A DNA stretch of 64,000 nt from HGM13862 sp031553915 (GTDB taxonomy: Bacteria > Bacillota > Dehalobacteriia > UBA4068). The notes beneath the pieces were generated by a model. It was not told where the DNA came from and did not search any database. It saw only the letters and a program-made list of their open reading frames with translations. Numbering within the stretch: the stretch's first letter is position 1; every line of letters begins with the position of its first letter. The DNA lies in NCBI GenBank assembly GCA_031553915.1, contig JAVBKT010000002.1:124001-188000 (forward strand), written 5' to 3'. Positions 16,591 to 21,765 of the stretch are shown here, in pieces. The position numbers and the translations under genes are program-made.

Positions 16591-16620
16591 ATTATATCTC
16601 GAACAAATGTTTACTGTCAA
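16591..16620 (-). promoter_or_regulatory. dinB promoter with LexA (SOS) box
   Basis: On the minus strand: -35 TTGACA (16615-16620), 18-bp spacer, -10 TATAAT (16591-16596). Inside the spacer is CGAACAAATGTTTA (16600-16613 on the plus strand), matching the Gram-positive LexA/DinR consensus CGAACRNRYGTTYC except at the last base. It lies 31 bp upstream of the dinB ATG. Confidence 0.88.
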
Positions 16621-16625
16621 GAGTA

Positions 16626-16709
16626 AAGCCGCCTCATTTTTGGGCGGCTTAATCGGACAATCAAACTGATTGTGCCTTTCCCGTATTTATCAGGGAAAGG
16701 TTAATTGTC
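16626..16709 (-). terminator. Tandem hairpins after the small zinc-ribbon gene
   Basis: Two structures follow the stop at 16714 on the minus strand. The first pairs 16675-16682 with 16693-16700 (CCTTTCCC/GGGAAAGG) within an outer GACAAT/ATTGTC stem (16656-16661, 16704-16709). The second pairs AAGCCGCC with GGCGGCTT (16626-16633, 16643-16650) and ends in TTTACTC. They separate the tail cassette and zinc-ribbon ORF from dinB. Confidence 0.65.
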
Positions 16710-16713
16710 GGTC

Positions 16714-16845
16714 TCAGGTGACAGTTTTTTTACATTTATGGCATAAACCGGTATTGTCTACCATATCCGCACCGCAATATGGGCAGGAACCGTTGCCATT
16801 GCCGCAGTCATTAAGCAAGCTTTCCCGATCATGTTGATAATCCAT
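16714..16845 (-). CDS. 43-residue zinc-ribbon protein
   Basis: A small gene missed by length-based calling. The ATG at 16845 has AAAGGAGGACGCTAG directly upstream, a strong ribosome site. The product has a polar N-terminus and CPYCG near 21-25 and CHKCK near 35-39, four cysteines spaced like a minimal zinc ribbon. A palindrome TTAGATATCTAA at 16871-16882 lies upstream and could be a promoter-proximal operator. It is followed by two hairpins and then dinB. Function unknown; zinc-ribbon orphans of this size are often nucleic-acid or protein-binding. Not homologous to the longer zinc-ribbon gene at 40573 beyond the motif. Confidence 0.65.
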   Translation of the reverse strand: MDYQHDRESLLNDCGNGNGSCPYCGADMVDNTGLCHKCKKTVT

Positions 16846-16927
16846 TCTAGCGTCCTCCTTTTTATAATAATTAGATATCTAATATTTTGTCCCAAAAAGT
16901 TTTTTTTATAATAAAAATAACTTTTTC

Positions 16928-17362
16928 TTATCCTTCCACAACCACCCAGTTAGCCGCATATTCCCCCGGCGAATAGGCGTTGTTATCAACCTTGCTCTTA
17001 TACACTTTGCCGTCTGTCCACAGGCACACCTCGTCTTTGCTATACAGCCCGCTGGTGCCAAAGGGAGCTATATACGGCTTAGCCTTGGCTGCGTCTTTGG
17101 TGTGCATAATCTCAAACAGCGAGGCTTCATCCGGCGTCCAGGCCGGGTTGGCGGTGCTGTCATGGATTTGCAGTACCTTATATACCTGCTCGCCGTATCT
17201 GACAGGCTGGCCGACTACTTCGTATTTGCCTGGCTGCCATTCGGGGATAAATACCTCCGCGTCAATAATAGCGGTGCCGTCCATAGCCGCACCCTTTTCT
17301 TTAATCTGGCTGGCCATGCTCTGGCCGATCAGTCGCATCGCTTCCATAATCTGCTTAGACAA
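16928..17362 (-). CDS. Phage-tail-type protein with CBM5/12-like C-terminus
   Basis: 144 residues. The TTG start at 17362 has AAGGAG 9 nt upstream and overlaps the preceding stop by 8 nt. The C-terminal 50 residues (VCLWTDGKVYKSKVDNNAYSP then GEYAANWVVVE) match the chitin-binding CBM5/12 pattern of aromatic residues common in phage tail tips. The middle (YEVVGQPVRYGEQVYKVLQIHDS then PAWTPDEASLFEI) is a first copy of the same kind of module, as in tail proteins of gut Bacillota phages. It ends the tail cassette; an AT-rich inverted repeat (16894-16926) follows. Carbohydrate or cell-wall binding is inferred. Confidence 0.7.
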   Translation of the reverse strand: MSKQIMEAMRLIGQSMASQIKEKGAAMDGTAIIDAEVFIPEWQPGKYEVVGQPVRYGEQVYKVLQIHDSTANPAWTPDEASLFEIMHTKDAAKAKPYIAPFGTSGLYSKDEVCLWTDGKVYKSKVDNNAYSPGEYAANWVVVEG

Positions 17363-17657
17363 TTGAATTCACTCCTTCCAGCAGGGCTGCCTCCATATCC
17401 GCGATAGTCGGCTCTGCTTCCGGCTCTGGCGGCAGCTGAAAAATACGCCAGCTTTGGCGGATAGCCGTTGCTTCCTGCGTATAATATGCTTCTAAATATT
17501 GCGTCGCCTCGTCATAGTCCGGCTCAGCGTCGATTAGCAGCGGATAATACCCAGCTGCTTGCAGCATCTCTTCTGTAGGGTTAACTATCAGGCTGCCATC
17601 ATCGGCAGTAAGATACTTGGGCGCTGCTTGCAGAGCGCCATCAATTAGTTTATACAT
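17355..17657 (-). CDS. Small phage-tail-associated protein
   Basis: 100 residues without a named domain that I can assign. It resembles small proteins encoded beside tail-fibre genes in Clostridia prophages, with the recognisable layout: short N-terminal strand (YKLIDGALQAAPKYL), then NPTEEMLQAAGYYPL near 27-41, then an acidic stretch and IRQSWRIFQLP near 67. AAAGGAG precedes the ATG; it begins 5 bp after the propeller gene and overlaps the CBM-like gene by 8 nt. Possibly a tail-fibre assembly chaperone or attachment protein; that is inference. Confidence 0.55.
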   Translation of the reverse strand: MYKLIDGALQAAPKYLTADDGSLIVNPTEEMLQAAGYYPLLIDAEPDYDEATQYLEAYYTQEATAIRQSWRIFQLPPEPEAEPTIADMEAALLEGVNSIV

Positions 17658-17662
17658 TAAAT

Positions 17663-18676
17663 TTATTCTCCTTTGTAAATAGTTATAAACGGCATATTTA
17701 CATGCGCCACTGCCAAATAGGTATCGTCAGAGGAAAAATCACAACCATACCCAGCGCCGGTAGGCAATGCGGCAGGGTCACTTAATTTAATAAAGGCATC
17801 CCCCCTGCGCTCATATATCGTTAAATAGGGAAAGCCCTCGTGCGCCACAGCCAGATAAGCCCCGTCAGCGGAAAAACTGCAGCCATACCCAGCGCCGGTG
17901 GGCAAAGCAGCGGGATTGTCCAGCTTGGTGAAAGTATCACCACTGCGCTTGTAGATAGTTACGAATGGGCTGATACTGTGTGCCACGGCTAAGTAAGTTC
18001 CATCAGAGCTAAAATCACAACCAAACCCAGCGCCAGCAGGCAAGGTAGCTGGATTAGCTAACTTGGTGAAAGTATCACCGCTGCGCTTGTAAATAGTTAT
18101 GAAGGGACTGATACTATGGGCTACAGCCAGATAAACGCCATCAGAGCTAAAACTGCAACCATACGCGTTGCCAGCAGGTAAGGTAGCCGGGTTAGCCAGC
18201 TTAGTAAAAGTATCCCCGCTACGCTTGTAGATAGTTATGAATGGACTGACCTGATGGGCTACAGCCAGATAAACACTATCAGGGCTAAAGCTACAGCCAT
18301 ACCCATAGCTAGTAGGCAAGGTAGCGGGGTTAGCCAGCTTGGTAAAAGTATCCCCGCTGCGTTTATAGATAGTTATGAATGGGCTGTAGGCATGACCTAC
18401 GGCCAGATAAACCCTGTTGGCAGAAAAACTGCAACTATACCCGGTGTTAGGGGGCAAAGTAGCGGGGTTAGCCAGCTTGGTGAAAGTATCACCACTGCGT
18501 TTGTAAATAGTTATGAAAGGGTTGGCGTCATGAGCTATGGCCAGATAAACACCATCAGAACTAAAATCACAGCCCCGCCCATTGCCAGTAGGCAAAATAG
18601 TGGGATTGGCCAGTTTCACCCATTTTTTTACTTTATTTAAGAGAGCAAACATCCTTCTCGGCATAGATAACCCCAT
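17663..18676 (-). CDS. Seven-bladed beta-propeller protein made of near-identical repeats, SOS cassette
   Basis: 337 residues from ATG 18676, which has AAGGGG 8 nt upstream and begins 1 nt after the previous stop. After about 20 basic, hydrophobic residues, the rest is seven tandem units of 46 residues (the last 41), each KLANPATLP-x7-C-SFSxDGVYLAVAH-x4-PFITIYKRSGDTFT. Units 1-5 are near-identical and units 6-7 diverged. Seven units equals one closed WD40-like propeller. No signal peptide is clear. It lies between the collagen-like fibre and the small tail protein, so it is probably a tail-tip or receptor-binding part; a surface protein is an alternative. Confidence 0.75.
   Translation of the reverse strand: MGLSMPRRMFALLNKVKKWVKLANPTILPTGNGRGCDFSSDGVYLAIAHDANPFITIYKRSGDTFTKLANPATLPPNTGYSCSFSANRVYLAVGHAYSPFITIYKRSGDTFTKLANPATLPTSYGYGCSFSPDSVYLAVAHQVSPFITIYKRSGDTFTKLANPATLPAGNAYGCSFSSDGVYLAVAHSISPFITIYKRSGDTFTKLANPATLPAGAGFGCDFSSDGTYLAVAHSISPFVTIYKRSGDTFTKLDNPAALPTGAGYGCSFSADGAYLAVAHEGFPYLTIYERRGDAFIKLSDPAALPTGAGYGCDFSSDDTYLAVAHVNMPFITIYKGE
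17666..18616. repeat. Seven tandem 138-bp coding repeats
   Basis: DNA-level tandem repeats underlying the propeller blades, six full units of 138 bp and a final 123-bp unit, all in frame. Phrases such as GCTTGGTGAAAGTATCACC and AGATAGTTATGAA recur in most units (plus-strand reading). High identity between units makes gain or loss of whole blades by recombination plausible and could mislead short-read assembly. Confidence 0.85.
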
Positions 18677-18677
18677 C

Positions 18678-19709
18678 TTATTCACCCCTTATCTGTTCAA
18701 ATGTCCACGCCCAGCTGCCGCTACTGTACGCACCTTCTATGCTGAACCAATACTGCCCGGCGCTGCCTATCTCAGGGTTTCCCCAAGGCCAGGTGCCGGA
18801 GGGGAAAGTTATTGAAGCGCTGGCTACGCTGGTGATTATTTCCAAGCGGAAAACTACCCGCTTGCTGGTATCCAGCCCGGCGGTAGTGAAAGATAGGCTG
18901 GTTGTTCCCGACAGGCTGAGCGTGTAAATAAACTGTTCCTTGGCTAAGGGGATAGCAATAGAACCGCTGGAACCGCTAACCGCCAAAGCAGGCAAATAGC
19001 CAATTGGCACCAAACCGGCAAACTGCGCGCTATGCGCCGCTGCGTCTGTGTTGTGCGCTGCTACTGCACTGGCTGCCGCGCCCTCAACCTCCGCGCCGAT
19101 ATCGGATGGGGTGAGGGTTTTCCAGGCGGTGTCATAGTCCGTGGCGGATTTTTTATAGGCTACCTGGTTGATTGTGCCGCCAGCCGCTAAGCCGGGGCCT
19201 GGATTACCTTGGGGGCCTTGCGAACCAGTGGGGCCAGCCGCGCCAATATCGCCTTTATCACCCTTATCTCCTTTGTCGCCCTTTGCGCCTTTATCACCTT
19301 TTGCGCCAGGTATGCCCTGGGTGCCCTGAATTGGCCCATTGTTCACCCAGGCGCTGCCTATGCCATCCCAGATATAAATGTTAAACGGAGCTGCTGCCCC
19401 AACTCCATAAACATCACCAATTTCCGGGCTGCTAACAGTAGCCTGTAAGGCAGCCACGGTAGCAAAATAGCCTTTGACCGTAAAACCAGCGCCCGGCTCA
19501 CCTTTTGCTCCGGTAATGGGGCCCAGGTTCAACCAAGCCTCTCTGCTGCCGTCCCAAATATAGATATCATAAGGCGCGCCGCTGCCCAGGCCATAAGCAT
19601 CCCCAACTGCCGGTGAAACGATTGCTTGTTGCAGAGCTGACATATCATCAAAAAAACCGAGGATGATAAATCCCCCGGTTACTCTGCCTAAATCATATGC
19701 TGTACTCAC
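18678..19709 (-). CDS. Collagen-like tail-fibre protein with duplicated binding modules
   Basis: 343 residues from GTG 19709, supported by AAAGGAGG 6 nt upstream; the longer frame from TTG 19769 runs through a leader terminator. Residues about 12-60 and 75-125 are two copies of one module ending GDVYGVG...PFNIYIWDG...WVNNGPI, as in phage tail fibres. A Gly-X-Y stretch of about 15 triplets (GAKGDKGAKGDKGDKGDKGD and onward, about 135-180) forms a collagen-like stalk. The C-terminal 150 residues form an Ala/Ser-rich linker and a beta-rich head. First gene of the LexA-controlled cassette. Confidence 0.78.
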   Translation of the reverse strand: MSTAYDLGRVTGGFIILGFFDDMSALQQAIVSPAVGDAYGLGSGAPYDIYIWDGSREAWLNLGPITGAKGEPGAGFTVKGYFATVAALQATVSSPEIGDVYGVGAAAPFNIYIWDGIGSAWVNNGPIQGTQGIPGAKGDKGAKGDKGDKGDKGDIGAAGPTGSQGPQGNPGPGLAAGGTINQVAYKKSATDYDTAWKTLTPSDIGAEVEGAAASAVAAHNTDAAAHSAQFAGLVPIGYLPALAVSGSSGSIAIPLAKEQFIYTLSLSGTTSLSFTTAGLDTSKRVVFRLEIITSVASASITFPSGTWPWGNPEIGSAGQYWFSIEGAYSSGSWAWTFEQIRGE

Positions 19710-19749
19710 ATATATCCTCCTTTTCTGTTGTTGCAAAGCGGGAACAAAA

Positions 19750-19779
19750 ACTACAGCGCCAAAAATCAAACGCTGTAGT
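19750..19779 (-). terminator. Intrinsic terminator inside the tail-cassette leader
   Basis: 9-bp perfect stem ACTACAGCG/CGCTGTAGT, loop of 12, then TTTTTGTT on the minus strand: a textbook terminator. It lies about 95 nt downstream of the predicted transcription start and 41 bp before the GTG of the fibre gene, so it must be read through or attenuated for expression. Confidence 0.8.
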
Positions 19780-19835
19780 CAAGTTCTCCTATAATATTGG
19801 TTAATTTTCTCTACCCTCCTTAAGCATAATCAAAA

Positions 19836-19867
19836 GTGGTATAGGCGTTTGAAAATGCCTATACCAC
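19836..19867 (-). promoter_or_regulatory. Leader hairpin at the start of the tail-cassette transcript
   Basis: 11-bp perfect stem (GTGGTATAGGC/GCCTATACCAC) with a 10-nt loop, followed on the minus strand by TTTTGATT. It begins about 14 bp after the -10 box and so forms the 5' end of the transcript. It could act as an RNA-stabilising stem, an early terminator or the end of the convergent-side region. Confidence 0.6.
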
Positions 19868-19880
19868 TCCCGTCAGCCTC

Positions 19881-19910
19881 ATTATAGAACAAATGTTCGG
19901 TATTTGTCAA
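19881..19910 (-). promoter_or_regulatory. SOS promoter of the tail-fibre cassette (LexA box in sigma-A promoter)
   Basis: On the minus strand: consensus -35 TTGACA (19905-19910), 18-bp spacer and consensus -10 TATAAT (19881-19886). The spacer holds GAACAAATGTTC (19887-19898), a perfect GAAC-N4-GTTC palindrome of the Gram-positive LexA type. The arrangement has the same -35, spacer length and -10 as the dinB promoter in this window. Strong LexA-repressed, DNA-damage-inducible transcription of the fibre operon is expected. Confidence 0.88.
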
Positions 19911-19916
19911 GTGTTT

Positions 19917-20981
19917 TTATTCTTTTTTGGCTTCAATAACATCAATGGTTTTTAGTTTTGATTTCATAATCATTTTTCGCAGCCAGGGTCGATACATAAA
20001 AGGGCTTTTCCATATTTTGCCTCTTAGCTTCCATATCAGGGGTTTAATTTGCCGGTGATAAGCGTGATAAATATTCTCTTGCTGATGCAGTAACACATCA
20101 GCCAAACAACAGGCGCTATCAATTGCCCAGCTAATACCCTCCAAAGAACTAGGGCTGATCAATCCGGCAGCTTCTCCCGCTAAATAGATTTTTTCTCTGC
20201 CAATGATGACTTCACTCGCTGACTGGGGGCGCAAAACCAGACAAGCTTCTGTGCGCACCGGCCGCTCCAGATGAAAGCCATAACTTTTCAGCTTGCTTTT
20301 TTGCAGCTCAAAGCGTTGGCGTGCCTTATCCAGGGGGAAAGCTCCGCCAAAGATAGTGTATTCATCTTTGGAGATTGACCACGAGCAACAATCGCTGGTT
20401 TCCGGATCAAAGATGCAAGAATAGAGCGGCCGCATCTTATCATCTTTGAACCATTGCTGAATTGCCAAATATTTTCTGATCTTATGCTGGGGGAAAAAGG
20501 TTCTTCTTACTAATGAATTTGCTCCATCAGCACCGACAATCTGTTTGGCCTGAAAAACCGTTTTTTCTCCCTGGTGATTAATACAGGTAATAGTAAAAAT
20601 CCCCTCTTTTTCAGCAATGGCAATACCCCTACCTATATATATGGTCACCTCTTGCGGCATGATCTCCATCAGCCATAAATCAAAGCGGTGGCGATCGAGA
20701 TTAATATAAAACCGCTGATAATAACGGCTGCAACCACTGGCAAGGTCAATAGTCTTGACTGCAAAAATCTGCGGATCAACCAAAACACTTTTGGGCAGGG
20801 TCAGGCTAAAATGAGACAGGGCTTTTTGCGCGTCAGCACTGAGCAGCCCGCCGCAAGGCTTATGAAAAGTTTTTTGTTCATCCTTCATGTCAATCACCAG
20901 CGTTGACATTTGTCTGCCAATTAAGCGGGCTAATGTTGCGCCGGCAGGACCTGCGCCAAGAATAGCAATATCGTAAATCAT
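19917..20981 (-). CDS. FAD-dependent oxidoreductase, geranylgeranyl reductase/CbrA-like
   Basis: 354 residues. The FAD motif ILGAGPAGATLARLI is at about 7-21, followed by HKPCGGLLS near 40 and the FAD-ribityl motif IYLAGEAAGLISPSSLEG near 270, both hallmarks of the geranylgeranyl reductase branch of PHBH-type flavoproteins; E. coli CbrA is similar. No isoprenoid or electron-transfer genes flank it. Substrate unknown. It is monocistronic: the sigma-factor gene is divergent and the SOS promoter of the tail cassette lies just beyond its stop. Confidence 0.75.
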   Translation of the reverse strand: MIYDIAILGAGPAGATLARLIGRQMSTLVIDMKDEQKTFHKPCGGLLSADAQKALSHFSLTLPKSVLVDPQIFAVKTIDLASGCSRYYQRFYINLDRHRFDLWLMEIMPQEVTIYIGRGIAIAEKEGIFTITCINHQGEKTVFQAKQIVGADGANSLVRRTFFPQHKIRKYLAIQQWFKDDKMRPLYSCIFDPETSDCCSWSISKDEYTIFGGAFPLDKARQRFELQKSKLKSYGFHLERPVRTEACLVLRPQSASEVIIGREKIYLAGEAAGLISPSSLEGISWAIDSACCLADVLLHQQENIYHAYHRQIKPLIWKLRGKIWKSPFMYRPWLRKMIMKSKLKTIDVIEAKKE

Positions 20982-21098
20982 TTTATGCCTTCCGGAAAAA
21001 TTTTTATTTGACTCTTCAACAGTTTACCATATATTGTCATGCAATTAAAACCATTTATATTTTATTAATATCCCAATTTTTATAAAAAATCTTTATAT

Positions 21099-21127
21099 TT
21101 GACTTATTTGTTGATGATTGATATTCT
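21099..21127 (+). promoter_or_regulatory. Predicted promoter of the ECF sigma operon
   Basis: TTGACT (21099-21104), 17-bp spacer, TATTCT (21122-21127), 89 bp upstream of the sigma-factor ATG. The leader contains a GAGTAAAA/TTTTTACTC hairpin (about 21174-21194) just before the ribosome site. The match to a housekeeping promoter suggests basal expression. Confidence 0.5.
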
Positions 21128-21216
21128 AAACTAGCTAGGTTTTAAGAAAAATCCCTTTTCGCAATGTACATTAGAGTAAAAGATCTTTTTACTCCTTGAT
21201 CATGGAGGATTAATAA

Positions 21217-21765
21217 ATGGATGATATCACCATTATTAACCAGTTACGGGAGGATCCGTCAATAGGCTTATATAGCCTGATCAGCCAATACCGTAATCTG
21301 GTGGCAAAAGTCAGCTCCAGCTTACTCACTGGGCATAATGAGGATATTGAAGAAGTGATTGCCGATACCTTTATCAATGTCTGGAAAAGTATTGATCGGC
21401 TCGACCCGGAGCGGGGCAGCCTAAAAGGGCTGTTAATCACCACTGCCCGGCATAATGCCATCAACCGCTGGCATCAGCTGAAAAACAGTTATGCAGATGT
21501 TACTGAAGACTGCGAGCTGTTTTTGGCAAATGACGATACCTTGAATATTCTGGTTCAGGAAGAAGATAATGAAGCCCTGCAAGAATTGATCAATACCCTT
21601 GTTGAGCCAGATAGAGAGATATTTGTGCGCCGGCACTATTATCTGGAACCGGTAAAAAATATTTCTGTTGCTATTGGGCTGAGTGAAAAACAAATTAGCA
21701 ACCGGCTTTATCAATGTAAGCTCCGTTTAAGAGAACAACTGAGCGAAAGGGGACTACAAAGATGA
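21217..21765 (+). CDS. ECF-type RNA polymerase sigma factor
   Basis: 182 residues. Region 2 (about 25-90) includes EDIEEVIADTFINVWKSIDR and GSLKGLLITTARHNAINRWH; region 4 (about 125-175) includes the helix-turn-helix VKNISVAIGLSEKQISNRLY. Domain 1.1 and region 3 are absent, as in extracytoplasmic-function factors. GGAGG precedes the ATG by 8 nt. It overlaps the downstream membrane protein as ATGA, the usual arrangement for a sigma factor and its controlling protein. Confidence 0.88.
   Translation: MDDITIINQLREDPSIGLYSLISQYRNLVAKVSSSLLTGHNEDIEEVIADTFINVWKSIDRLDPERGSLKGLLITTARHNAINRWHQLKNSYADVTEDCELFLANDDTLNILVQEEDNEALQELINTLVEPDREIFVRRHYYLEPVKNISVAIGLSEKQISNRLYQCKLRLREQLSERGLQR

Noticed and set aside
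17666..18616. CRISPR-like regular repeats
   Set aside because: Units of 138 bp are contiguous, in frame and coding, without spacers.
16928..19709. Complete prophage or tailocin
   Set aside because: No integrase, terminase, portal, capsid, sheath, baseplate, holin or lysin gene is present on either side.
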